Shown here one piece after another: positions 27,301 to 35,761 of a stretch of 64,000 nt of DNA (position 1 is its first letter; each line of letters begins with the position of its first letter). The position numbers were made by a program, and so were the translations under genes. The notes below the pieces were generated by a model, which was not told where the DNA came from, searched no databases, and saw nothing but the letters and a program-made list of their open reading frames with translations. Origin of the DNA: Psychrobacter vallis (GTDB lineage: Bacteria; Pseudomonadota; Gammaproteobacteria; Pseudomonadales; Moraxellaceae). The stretch is taken from the NCBI RefSeq assembly GCF_904846715.1, contig NZ_CAJHBU010000004.1, positions 1 through 64,000 on the forward strand, given 5' to 3'.

Positions 27301-28853
27301 ATATAACGTGCCAGCTTATGGCCTTGTCGTCCTGTTAATGCTTGATTTAAACGCACCATTTGTAAGCTAAAGGTCGTCTCCCCTCGTTCCTCTAAAATCA
27401 CTGGCAATCTATCACGTACGGCAAGCACAATGAGACGGTTAAGATTGGCTAATATCAGAACAATATGCTGATTTAATCCTTCAACCATATCTAAAAGCGT
27501 CATTAACTTGCTAATGGTCTCCAATTCAAAAAGCGTCTGATGCTCTTTCTCTTTATTCTTATTGAAGTTCTTAATTTTCCCGTCTTCATCTGGATATCTA
27601 GCATCCTGTAATGAAGTCAAAATCTTACGTTCGCTCTCATTTAAATAACTATTAAATGCCAACTGATATTTTGCTATCTTTTGATGTACCTCAACGAGGG
27701 CATCAAACTGTTTAGTTAAGTTAGAACCACCACGAAATCCTTGCGACTTTCTATAATCAGGATTCAAATACGGCTGGATATCTGCCAAATCTAACTGAGT
27801 AAATTCAGCAATAAGCTGCTCATACGTATGAAAGTCAAAGTCTTTATCCAGCTTTATCTCATCAATCGGCGCGGAAATAAAATTAAGCGAACGAGAAACA
27901 AACTTTTTATGGTCGCTCACTGCTGTCAGATTGCCTTGCTGATCCATCAGTGCGTACAGTTTGGGCTGCTCATGATACAAGCGGCTTTGAAATTGGCGCA
28001 GCTCATCATGAATAATACTGTCGGTCACTTGCTCAATGCTGCTGTCTTCGATAATGGCCATGCCTTGCTGGTGACCAGTCTCGCTACTGTATTCGGTCAA
28101 CCACTTTTGCGCCAAGCTATCGAGCGTACCGACGAAGAGCTTGTCCAGTGTCGTTAGTACCAGTGCAGTGCGTCGAAGCGCCTCCGCCATTGGGTAGCTA
28201 TACACATGATCTAATAAATAACCGACCAAGTGTAGATTCACCGGATCTTGCATAATTTTATCTAAGCGTACATATTCGGCCTGAGTAACTAGCCACTCGT
28301 CACGCGCTTTTCTTACCTGTGCGCGCTTTTCCTTAGCCGCCTGTTGGTCATGGTCAAGATCTTGATTGAACGCATCAATGTCTGTCTGAGCGTTTAAATC
28401 AATACTTGAGTCATTATCTGCTTGTTTATCCTTGTTGTTATCGTCACTGTCAGGCGTTACCTGCAATATATTGGGATATAAGCTGTCTTTATTGTTGGTA
28501 TTCGCACTCAGGTTATTAACCCATTGTAGAAGCTGATAGAACTCTACCAAACGATCATGAATACGCTGACGCATCTCCGCTGCAGCTGCTCGCGTAAAAG
28601 TCGTGGCAATGATTTGCTCTGGCGCGCGCCGTGCTTCAATCAGCAGACGCAGCACAATACCAGTTAGCGTCCACGTCTTGCCCGTCCCTGCTGAGGCTTC
28701 GATAAGGTGCTTACCCGTTAACTCGACGTCCACTGCTGGTGTCGCCTCTGCCTTAGGCTCAGCCATCGAAGTCAAATCATCAAATTCATTTGAATACTCA
28801 TCAAATAAATGCGGTTGTGTAGAGATATCAGTTGTGTCACTAAAGTCTGTCAT
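24375..28853 (-). CDS. recB: Exodeoxyribonuclease V beta subunit RecB
   Basis: RecB supplies the 3'-5' helicase and the only nuclease of RecBCD. The 1492-residue protein has Walker A EASAGTGKTWTL near residue 54, UvrD-like motifs (DESQDINGEQ, LLVGDPKQAIYGFRGGD, MTIHKSKGLEFPIVYV, VAFTRASEQLYV), and a C-terminal nuclease with GEIDLVYEH and VVDYKSN near 1354-1374. It is longer than E. coli RecB (about 1180). Acidic low-complexity inserts near the N-terminus (about 115-180) account for part of the difference. Confidence 0.96.
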   Translation of the reverse strand: MTDFSDTTDISTQPHLFDEYSNEFDDLTSMAEPKAEATPAVDVELTGKHLIEASAGTGKTWTLTGIVLRLLIEARRAPEQIIATTFTRAAAAEMRQRIHDRLVEFYQLLQWVNNLSANTNNKDSLYPNILQVTPDSDDNNKDKQADNDSSIDLNAQTDIDAFNQDLDHDQQAAKEKRAQVRKARDEWLVTQAEYVRLDKIMQDPVNLHLVGYLLDHVYSYPMAEALRRTALVLTTLDKLFVGTLDSLAQKWLTEYSSETGHQQGMAIIEDSSIEQVTDSIIHDELRQFQSRLYHEQPKLYALMDQQGNLTAVSDHKKFVSRSLNFISAPIDEIKLDKDFDFHTYEQLIAEFTQLDLADIQPYLNPDYRKSQGFRGGSNLTKQFDALVEVHQKIAKYQLAFNSYLNESERKILTSLQDARYPDEDGKIKNFNKNKEKEHQTLFELETISKLMTLLDMVEGLNQHIVLILANLNRLIVLAVRDRLPVILEERGETTFSLQMVRLNQALTGRQGHKLARYIRHHYPVALIDESQDINGEQAIMIESIYLPKNKRTQEEKDKPSGSSKTNREFLLLVGDPKQAIYGFRGGDVANYNYMKAQFDTSSRWTLDTNRRSNAGVIHALNCWFGMPTVTTDNNKLSQLGSGIYYQYIKAEKLEYELSWFKYLDILGNNLVTEVLSAQPVSVLHLPSGKDVELEYDEHEITARHIATLLSSGQTLKGKAIQPSDIGVLARAKKDLKRVEDELVKLGVPTLTTSDVSIFETIMAEDVAALLSAMLYPYRHDMINRVLTSHLYGLSIKDVKAMMTDHESGIVEASSTTLAHSKNASAIDNKKSYQDFITYLKEGAQRWQHFGILSALHYLLDKSPLQPQGVWQSLAAHTEGDRHIMDLRHLMDVLAQYGTGMGEHELLAWFRQHIDAAPNSDWAKQYPLPTESGVQLMTIHKSKGLEFPIVYVLGMGDASRKSGNKESYGLYLYNAAQAPSAMLQQSLQNQLTGNQRRFSPLQGSATTDDYYTDIETNEGFDELRRLGYVAFTRASEQLYVVLQEPKKNVNSHLKPVFYWFDSPEANFELPDRLKGTIGIIRGHKVNEFHNDNYGSHANPADLTDATQLTTTKPMTETIEYDAFSKVMKTNYFYGWAKTSFTALARQLDESTQAMVIVDERIDDAIDIDLRNTSASAEPLSNSSEPFEDGHKLNFKLEDDIRFAFVKGANAGTFLHEIFEKIDFTNKSQWSGVIDRAVNSYQLPLVYSSAEQQSRRLQGQEGGTVGLIEPDSIDTTKHDALISWIEEVIHAPLLASNQPLRSLSASQRFAELEFNMGLSEQFKAQDINKLFQQYLPNDIDKHVNLVPQNKTHYRYLRGEIDLVYEHAGKYYVVDYKSNFLGNSLSDYDENTLKQAMSKAGYWLQAAIYQVALHRFLSMRIQDYAGNEDKYLGPVEYVFLRGVYDPCSQAGDNLSSNRREPDGSTAHDNRYGLVTWDIPIDFIKELDTLFGLPDS

Positions 28854-28945
28854 ATAGGCGAATACTTTTCATTATTATCTACAAGGTCAAAATCTGTGAG
28901 GTCAAAAGAAACTAAGCGAAATAAACTAGGCGTTAGCCTTTCTAG

Positions 28946-31900
28946 CTAATTATCTAAACCACTTAATGCCGTAAACATCGGCTCATACAATGGTTGCGCC
29001 AAGGTGGTTAATGCCCCTGATAAAGCTTGAAAGGCATCTTGATCACGCAATACGTATTGCCAAATGGCATGCTGTGAGCAAGTATCGTATATCGTATCTG
29101 AATAATAACTGGGTCTTAGCCAATCAGAAAAATCTGCTCGTTTTGGCCAATAGCGCTCAGTTATACTCTCATTTTCTTCAGCTTTTGCGCACTTACCAAG
29201 GTAACTGAGTGCATACTCAGGCAGTAGCGTAATCGGCACTTGACCTGACAGGTTGCCAAAAATCGCCCACTTAATCAGCTCAATGACCGCATCTTCATAC
29301 ACAATGGGGCTTAGCTTAAATGTCATCGCATTTTTATAGGTATCCACTTGCGAGCTGGCTTTATTAAAGCGCCAAATACTGACACCATCATTCAATGCCA
29401 CTTGTTCAGTAGTGGTACGTCTGGCCACTTGCCAATATAAATGCGACAACCAAAACTTGAGTAAGTGTCTGGGGCTGGCAGAGTTCGGTAAGATATTCAA
29501 CCACTGCTTGGGCGATTGCTCAGCATAAGACAGGCTCAATTGGTTATGAGCATTTATATTATGGATATCTGGCGATACTGATAATGGTGCTGATATTGGC
29601 ACTAATATCGGTACTGAGCCTTTTATTTTAATAGAGGCAGGCAGCAATTTACGCCATGCTTCTGTTGTTACCTGACGGTCTAAGTCTCTGTCTGAGTGAT
29701 GATGGCTATCATTTAAGAGTGTTGCCACATCTCTGACTTCAATAGGCTTTTCTATCGTTGGGGTAAGCATCTGTAAACCATTACTCTCTAACCCCTCTCT
29801 ATAGCCACTACCCATATCGATATCATCGAAGCCATTAGCCATCAATTGCTCTCTAAATTCGGCACATTGCTGTTGTAGCTTTTGCTTTTGGTTAGGTATG
29901 GTGGTTTGGCGAGCCACCCCTGCCGGTATCATTTTTTGATACATCATAGTGGCGTTGTTATTTTCAATAGCCGTATTGCCATTACTTGGCTCGGTTGCAT
30001 CGGCAACTAATGACTGGATCAAATGCTCTTTAATCTGATAAGTCGTCAGGTTATCCAAAAATAACGGCTCTTGGTGCGCCATCGCTTCTTCGCCTTGTAC
30101 CACATGCACCTTCTGAGTACGTAAAAATGCTTTGGCAGGGTGACGTACTTGATAGACCAATCCCCCTTCAATGTCTATCTCCCCAATGTTAAATACGCTA
30201 TCAAACACAGTTGGGGCAGACACTTTAGTCGCGTCATTGACATCAACAGAACCCTCTAGTGCTAACATATCAGCCAATACAGACAAAGTTTGCTCATCTA
30301 TTTCCCCCAATTGACCCAAGCCTTGACCAAGCATCGTAGCGATTACTTCGTATTGCGCTTTATTAGGTAAGCCAACCAATTGCGTGTGCTTGCTAGCTAT
30401 CTTACCGCTTAGGGTATCAAACACGGCTTGCCATAACGGCGCGGGGGGAAATTGTTTTTTCTGTGCCAATTTGGTTTTACGCATGGCTTTATTTAATAAA
30501 GTATCTAGCTCATCAGATACCGTGACGGCGTTATTATTCTGAGCATCAGCAGTAGACTGACTCTCATTAACACTAAGATTGGATAGGTTGGTCTGTTTTT
30601 CCTGCTCAAATATGTCATCTTCAACGTCTGTCTCAAACAGACTGCGATGAAAAGGCAGTGCTGGATGTTCAGTCACCAACCACTGTTTAATCAGCTTAGG
30701 TAAATAGCGTTTGAGGCTCTCAGTCGTTGGATCGATATTTTCAGGTAAGGTTTCAAGCGAATTTACTTGCCACTGTACCTCACCTTGTAAGAATTGTAGC
30801 AACTCATTGACAGGATTGGCTGGCAAGTGCTCATGCATATCCGTCAGGCTTTGACCATTATAAAATATCCAGCACGCGCTACGTGCGCATAGCAGCGCAT
30901 CCAAAAATGCGCCATTGTCATCATCTTCACTGACTCTATCACCGCGGCGAGCATTGGTGGCTTTTATCAAATCATATCGGTTATCACGGTCACGTGCAGG
31001 AAACTCCGAGAGATCCATATTAAGCATCACCACTAATTCAAAAGGCACGTTCCTAAGCGCCCCAAATCGACCAAACGTAATCACGCCTGTTGGCTCAGCA
31101 CTGACTTGCTGACTTTCTAGCTCGTCTTCGATACTGTCTAGCATAAAGCTCAGTTTTAATGGCAATTGCTCAACGCCTGCCAGCCTTTGCTCAACTTCCT
31201 TATTGGCGCTATCACCGCTAGAGTACTGTCTATAATGACGATTGGCTCGCAAACTTGATTTAAAGCCATTCATAGCATTATATATGGCGCGCATCGTACG
31301 AGTTTGATCGACATCGCCAAAGTAGCGATGGATCACTTGCGTCTCAATCTGATCCAACCAGTCTTCCGCTTTCATTCGTTGGGTATGATCGTCACGTCGT
31401 TCAACCAAACCTACATAGATACGGCTAAGGGCTTCAACAATCATCGCATCATTGAGGCTCACCTGTGGTAATGGCAAACTCATCTCAGGCATTGCCGTAC
31501 TCGCCCAGTCATCCTCATGCAAAGGATATAAACAATCACTCAAACTGGCCTCTGGCATCACTAATCCTAAGGCCAATCTGTCTAATGCTTGGGCAAAACT
31601 AAAGCGATAGTCGTAGTCATTAGCGTCTAAGGTTTGCTTAAGGTGTCGCTCATCAAAACTGCGGATAAAGCCCGCCTCTACCAACAAATCGCAACCACGG
31701 CTCATTTGCTCATGAGTCAGACCAAAGCTTTCAAACAAAGGAGGCAACATCAGCCAGTCTAAGACCTCAGCTGCTTCAAAACGGGCGCTATGACTGCCTA
31801 ACAATTTGTAAAACCCAATAATCGCTTCCCATAACTGACGAATATCAGTATCGACAACACCCGTTACCTTTGCAGGTAGAGTCAGACCATCTTGACCTTT

Positions 31901-33520
31901 ACCACTGACAAAAATAGAGCCAATGAGCGCATGATGGCGCTCAACATCAGGTAGCAAAACCACAATGTCGGATATATGGTGTTTTTTCTGACCGGTTTTG
32001 ATAGGTTCATTTAGCCAACGTCCAATCATGATACGCAATACTTCAAGCTGGCGTTGTAAATTGTGGCACGAATGAATGCTTAGGCTATTATCTTGCGATG
32101 ATATCGCCCAAAAACGATCCTTTTCAAAGCGTTTATTTTCTAGCACCTCATCGTCGTACCATGGCGTGTCTGACGCTTCTTGTTCAAAGCTCAACTCGAT
32201 TTGCTGGCTAACTGCCTCTGACACTTTTCCCGCTGTTGCCTGTTGTGTCGACTGCTCATCCAGCATCAACACATCGTTTTGCAAACGTCGCAATAAGCTT
32301 GGGCTATTTTGCGTATGCTGATAAGTATTGTCATCAATATCGTAGGCATTATGAACAACACCTTCACCTGCCTCATCACCAAACCCATCATCAAAATTAT
32401 CTTGCCACTCTACAAGTGCCTCTTGGTACTGCTCATTACCTGATAGATTGGCAAGCATGGCAAAGGTATCGCGAGATTGTTTTCCCAAACGTGACAGCAA
32501 ACTGTGACCATAATCACGTAAAAATACGCTTTCAGGATTGATGATTTGTTGACGCTGTAACCACGATTTGTCGACAATATCTGCCCAAAACAGCTTCGAG
32601 GGATTATAGTGTAATAAGGTGATGTCCATGTATTGCGATAAGCGCTGTAAAAAATCAAGCTCGGTCTGAGGCAATTGTTGAATGGTAAAAATGCGCAATA
32701 CCTTGGGCAATTGCTCACGCTCATTTGCTTTATTGTGCTTCAAAGCTGACCAAAAGTTGTCCTCAATGCTCACACGGTGCTGATGAACATCGGCAAACAA
32801 GTGCGACCACAAGAATCGCTGCGCAGCTTCCAGCTCCACATAATGTTCTACCAACCATTCAGGCGTAGCGCGCGCATACTTATCAAAGCGCAGAGACAAC
32901 GCGTCTTTATCTGCTATCAAAGCATCTACGTTAAGCGGCTGATGATGTGACCATAATGCCAGCCAATCCTCACGGTGAGTCAAGTAGCGGTTAAATACTC
33001 TGGCCAAATCACTTGCCAGCTGCCAAATACGCGCATCTTGTTGCGGCTTATCTAGTTGTGCCGTGTCTGATTGTAGAACGTCTTGCCTCACCCCTTCTTG
33101 TGGCTCATCAATCAAAGAGGCCAGTAGTGGATATACTGGATGTGCCTCATTTTTGACAATCAACTCTTGATAATAAGTCAGATATCCAAACAGTCGCCAC
33201 TGCATCACTGTTGGTGATAATACGGCAACTTCAGGCACATTCAAAACGGCTATCTCAGGGTTATGCTCTAACAAATAGGCATTGTGACGGCTTAGCACGT
33301 CCTGCATCAGCGTCCACTGATACTGACCCCAAAATTTGGTACGCACCAACGTACTGATGCCAGCACGACTGGCAATCGTCTTGTCCAACCAGTCACCCAA
33401 TACCATTGAGGGCACAATGACAATAAAAGGCTCGAACACAGATTGATTCTTTGACTTATATTGCACAAGCAATTGATCAACGAGTTTTTCGGTACGGTGC
33501 GACTGAATAATGGTAAACAT
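28946..33520 (-). CDS. recC: Exodeoxyribonuclease V gamma subunit RecC
   Basis: RecC is the structural subunit that splits the strands and recognises Chi. The 1524-residue length exceeds E. coli RecC (about 1120). Recognisable are the N-terminal IVPSMVLGDWLDKTIASRAG, WQLASDLARVFNRYLTHREDWL, and the inactive helicase-like VITFGRFGALRNVPFELVVMLNMDLSEFPARD. It is the first gene of the block. RecB begins 92 bases later. Confidence 0.95.
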   Translation of the reverse strand: MFTIIQSHRTEKLVDQLLVQYKSKNQSVFEPFIVIVPSMVLGDWLDKTIASRAGISTLVRTKFWGQYQWTLMQDVLSRHNAYLLEHNPEIAVLNVPEVAVLSPTVMQWRLFGYLTYYQELIVKNEAHPVYPLLASLIDEPQEGVRQDVLQSDTAQLDKPQQDARIWQLASDLARVFNRYLTHREDWLALWSHHQPLNVDALIADKDALSLRFDKYARATPEWLVEHYVELEAAQRFLWSHLFADVHQHRVSIEDNFWSALKHNKANEREQLPKVLRIFTIQQLPQTELDFLQRLSQYMDITLLHYNPSKLFWADIVDKSWLQRQQIINPESVFLRDYGHSLLSRLGKQSRDTFAMLANLSGNEQYQEALVEWQDNFDDGFGDEAGEGVVHNAYDIDDNTYQHTQNSPSLLRRLQNDVLMLDEQSTQQATAGKVSEAVSQQIELSFEQEASDTPWYDDEVLENKRFEKDRFWAISSQDNSLSIHSCHNLQRQLEVLRIMIGRWLNEPIKTGQKKHHISDIVVLLPDVERHHALIGSIFVSGKGQDGLTLPAKVTGVVDTDIRQLWEAIIGFYKLLGSHSARFEAAEVLDWLMLPPLFESFGLTHEQMSRGCDLLVEAGFIRSFDERHLKQTLDANDYDYRFSFAQALDRLALGLVMPEASLSDCLYPLHEDDWASTAMPEMSLPLPQVSLNDAMIVEALSRIYVGLVERRDDHTQRMKAEDWLDQIETQVIHRYFGDVDQTRTMRAIYNAMNGFKSSLRANRHYRQYSSGDSANKEVEQRLAGVEQLPLKLSFMLDSIEDELESQQVSAEPTGVITFGRFGALRNVPFELVVMLNMDLSEFPARDRDNRYDLIKATNARRGDRVSEDDDNGAFLDALLCARSACWIFYNGQSLTDMHEHLPANPVNELLQFLQGEVQWQVNSLETLPENIDPTTESLKRYLPKLIKQWLVTEHPALPFHRSLFETDVEDDIFEQEKQTNLSNLSVNESQSTADAQNNNAVTVSDELDTLLNKAMRKTKLAQKKQFPPAPLWQAVFDTLSGKIASKHTQLVGLPNKAQYEVIATMLGQGLGQLGEIDEQTLSVLADMLALEGSVDVNDATKVSAPTVFDSVFNIGEIDIEGGLVYQVRHPAKAFLRTQKVHVVQGEEAMAHQEPLFLDNLTTYQIKEHLIQSLVADATEPSNGNTAIENNNATMMYQKMIPAGVARQTTIPNQKQKLQQQCAEFREQLMANGFDDIDMGSGYREGLESNGLQMLTPTIEKPIEVRDVATLLNDSHHHSDRDLDRQVTTEAWRKLLPASIKIKGSVPILVPISAPLSVSPDIHNINAHNQLSLSYAEQSPKQWLNILPNSASPRHLLKFWLSHLYWQVARRTTTEQVALNDGVSIWRFNKASSQVDTYKNAMTFKLSPIVYEDAVIELIKWAIFGNLSGQVPITLLPEYALSYLGKCAKAEENESITERYWPKRADFSDWLRPSYYSDTIYDTCSQHAIWQYVLRDQDAFQALSGALTTLAQPLYEPMFTALSGLDN

Positions 33521-34026
33521 AGCGGATAATCTGATTAAGGTAATAGAAATTGAAGTAACAGCATAGGAAGTTGGATAAGCACGCGCTAAATGAAATCGGT
33601 TGATCAGTTAAAAGCATCTGTGCTTGATGGCCTTGATAAACGTAAAAATCAAGCTGCTTACGACACTCACCAATACATGTTTGCCAGTCGTCACTAGGCT
33701 ACATTTCTGCTAATATAATGACAACTTTGAAGAACAGTATAGGGCGTGTCCTCAATTCAATCGATGTAAAAAATTGATAACGCTGACAAGGCGCGCTGGT
33801 TATCAGTGTGCCATTGAAAGTGAACGTTTACTAGTAGAGACGCCAGTATTATAATACCTTGCGACAGTCAGTGTCGCTTTGTGCCATGATTATATCGCCA
33901 CCATGATTACATTGTGATGCTATCCATATTAAAAAAAGAGAGGATAAGGTGGGCGTTTTTGATAAATCAACGCTTACCCTTTATCGTTAGCACCTCACTT
34001 TTTTGCCAACGAGATGACTTAATACT
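33521..34026. other. Intergenic region upstream of recC
   Basis: About 500 bases lie between the divergent starts of recC and the next + strand gene. The recC promoter must lie here. I see no clear RNA, repeat or convincing gene. One short open frame (33914-34123) overlaps the start of the next gene and does not look protein-like. Confidence 0.4.
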
Positions 34027-34557
34027 ATGCCTTTTCGCCCCATTGATGCCATTTTTATTCATCCTGAACAACGTTTATATGTTGTTTACTATCGCGGTGA
34101 ATTATGGCAATTGCCGCGTATGAAAATTGATGATAGATCATGGCAGAACAGGCGGCTCTATACTGGTGAGAGCAGTGCGCTTTACCTTAGTAGTCGCCAA
34201 ACCATTAAAGACCCTGTATTAGCACAAAAATTACGAACGTTAAATTTCCCTGTTGCCTTACGTGGCAGTCCATTACCACGCTTTGAGGCATGGTGGGAAA
34301 CACATGGTTTTAAATGGCTTAAAGACAAACTTACGACAGGTCAATCCCCACTGGCAGCGCATCAAGCGACCGCCTCCGCGAAAGCCATTGACAATCTGCC
34401 CACTTCCCCTTCAAACTATCAACCTGACGCACCCAATGCTAACGAAAATGCGGGTCAAAAAAGTAGTGAGCAGCCAATGACGCCATCTACAGAAACCGAT
34501 GTCTTTGCAAAAATGCTAGCAGATTTGGCCGATGAAGTGCTGCATCAAAAGCTTTAA
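34027..34557 (+). CDS. Hypothetical protein
   Basis: This 176-residue protein has a compact N-terminal part (about 1-100: PFRPIDAIFIHPEQRLYVVY, LPRFEAWWETHGFKWLKDKL) and a polar, proline- and asparagine-rich tail likely to be disordered. I do not recognise a family. It has no signal peptide. It is 95 bases upstream of the next gene on the same strand. Confidence 0.6.
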   Translation: MPFRPIDAIFIHPEQRLYVVYYRGELWQLPRMKIDDRSWQNRRLYTGESSALYLSSRQTIKDPVLAQKLRTLNFPVALRGSPLPRFEAWWETHGFKWLKDKLTTGQSPLAAHQATASAKAIDNLPTSPSNYQPDAPNANENAGQKSSEQPMTPSTETDVFAKMLADLADEVLHQKL

Positions 34558-34652
34558 GCTTAAGCTTAGTATCACTGTAGAATTAGACTCAGTCACATAA
34601 AGCATTTTATTTCACTCTTAAAATAAACGAACTAACAGAAGATCGGTAATAT

Positions 34653-35450
34653 ATGAAAGACTACAAGCTGCTACTGGCTGGGTTAGCTTTACTACTGCTA
34701 CTAATCGTCATTGCTGTCTTTACTTGGTTATGGATTCACAATCGTAAAAATATAGATCCTCTGCCTATCATGGCAAACCAAAACGAGCCCACGGCCATGA
34801 CCGAGGGCGATGCCGAAAAAACCGTCTCCAAAAGTGTCTTATATGTGCAAATCGAAGAAAACTTACAAGCGCCATTAGATGAAGTCATCGTCAGCTTTGA
34901 GTCTCGCTATCCTAACGTACAAGTAATGGCCAACTACGTCCCTGCTACTACGCTTTTAACCTTGCCAAATAACACTGCTAGCAAGAGTGAGCACTCAAAC
35001 GTTGGGGTGGGCACAGACATGATTGTCGCTAATGACACTCTAACCACAGAACGTCTTGCGCCATTACAAGCAGAACTAAAAAATTCTCAAAAAGCAGTTG
35101 GTCAAAAAGAAGCAGATACCAATAACGCTGATGGCAACACTATAGACAATGAAGCCGGAAAAGCTAAAAACAGTAGTACAGAGACACGCACACTGAATTC
35201 TTTTAGCTATGCATTAAAAGATGAGCAAGCGCTTGAAGGCGTAATTTTGACAGACAATACAGCGGCGATCAATTTCCGCAATTTTTTGGTTTCAAGCGTA
35301 GGCCAAGATATATTAAAAAAATACGATTACGATAATATCGAGGGTTATAAAAACAGCGTAAACGACTTGTTTAATCCCACATCACAAGCAAAACAAGTAT
35401 CGGGCGATACTTCTGTAGATGTTGCTGACGCCCTTAGCAACGGCGAGTGA
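34653..35450 (+). CDS. Membrane-anchored, substrate-binding-like protein
   Basis: This 265-residue protein has a strong N-terminal membrane segment at about 5-28 followed by a periplasmic part. Segments such as LDEVIVSFESRYPNVQVMAN and ILTDNTAAINFRNFLVSSVG resemble the first and last parts of molybdate-type (ModA) binding proteins. The middle is a low-complexity insert, and no ligand-binding core or transporter genes are nearby. A degenerate ModA-like fold is my best guess. Confidence 0.5.
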   Translation: MKDYKLLLAGLALLLLLIVIAVFTWLWIHNRKNIDPLPIMANQNEPTAMTEGDAEKTVSKSVLYVQIEENLQAPLDEVIVSFESRYPNVQVMANYVPATTLLTLPNNTASKSEHSNVGVGTDMIVANDTLTTERLAPLQAELKNSQKAVGQKEADTNNADGNTIDNEAGKAKNSSTETRTLNSFSYALKDEQALEGVILTDNTAAINFRNFLVSSVGQDILKKYDYDNIEGYKNSVNDLFNPTSQAKQVSGDTSVDVADALSNGE

Positions 35451-35481
35451 GCATAAATTGTTTTTATTTAGATTTTGCTGA

Positions 35482-35510
35482 TTGCTTTTATAGCGGGTTT
35501 TTTCTACAAT
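35482..35510 (+). promoter_or_regulatory. Promoter of tRNA-Arg
   Basis: TTGCTT at 35482-35487 and TACAAT at 35505-35510 are separated by exactly 17 bases. The expected start lies about 7 bases before the mature tRNA. Confidence 0.65.
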
Positions 35511-35523
35511 GTCACTCCATAAT

Positions 35524-35599
35524 GCGCCTATAGCTCAACAGGATAGAGCAGTTGCCTCCTAAGCGATCGATCCGAGTTCGAGTCTTGGTGGGCGCACCA
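35524..35599 (+). tRNA. tRNA-Arg (CCU)
   Basis: This is a complete 76-base cloverleaf. The 7-bp acceptor stem GCGCCTA/TGGGCGC has one G-U pair, the D arm is GCTC/GAGC, and the anticodon arm has loop CTCCTAA with CCT at 35558-35560. The T arm is regular and CCA is encoded. The integrase gene begins 163 bases downstream, so the 3' half is almost certainly the bacterial attachment core (attL) of the prophage, which restores an intact tRNA. Confidence 0.95.
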
Positions 35600-35625
35600 T
35601 ATAATATACTTTTAGCTTACTTTAG

Positions 35626-35657
35626 AACCCTATAGCCCTTTGGTTGTAGGGTTTTTT
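35626..35657 (+). terminator. Terminator after tRNA-Arg
   Basis: AACCCTA pairs with TAGGGTT across a 14-base loop that can pair further inside, and is followed by a T-run. It separates tRNA transcription from the integrase gene. Confidence 0.65.
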
Positions 35658-35709
35658 GTTGTTTAGCTTATTATAGCTTTCTTTAGTTGTCTTTATCTAT
35701 CTGTTAAAT

Positions 35710-35758
35710 GACGGTATCATAGACGGTATCACTCAATGCCGTCAAACAGGATACCGTC
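35710..35758. repeat. GACGGTATCA repeats before the integrase gene
   Basis: Two direct copies of GACGGTATCA (35710-35719 and 35722-35731, 12-base step) are followed by the inverted GGATACCGTC (35749-35758), ending just before the integrase ATG. The layout fits integrase arm-type sites or a repressor operator over the int promoter. Confidence 0.55.
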
Positions 35759-35761
35759 AAA

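Noticed and set aside
33914..34123. Short open frame upstream of the gene at 34027
   Set aside because: It overlaps the better-supported gene in another frame, and its hydrophobic, Cys-containing product does not look like a natural protein.
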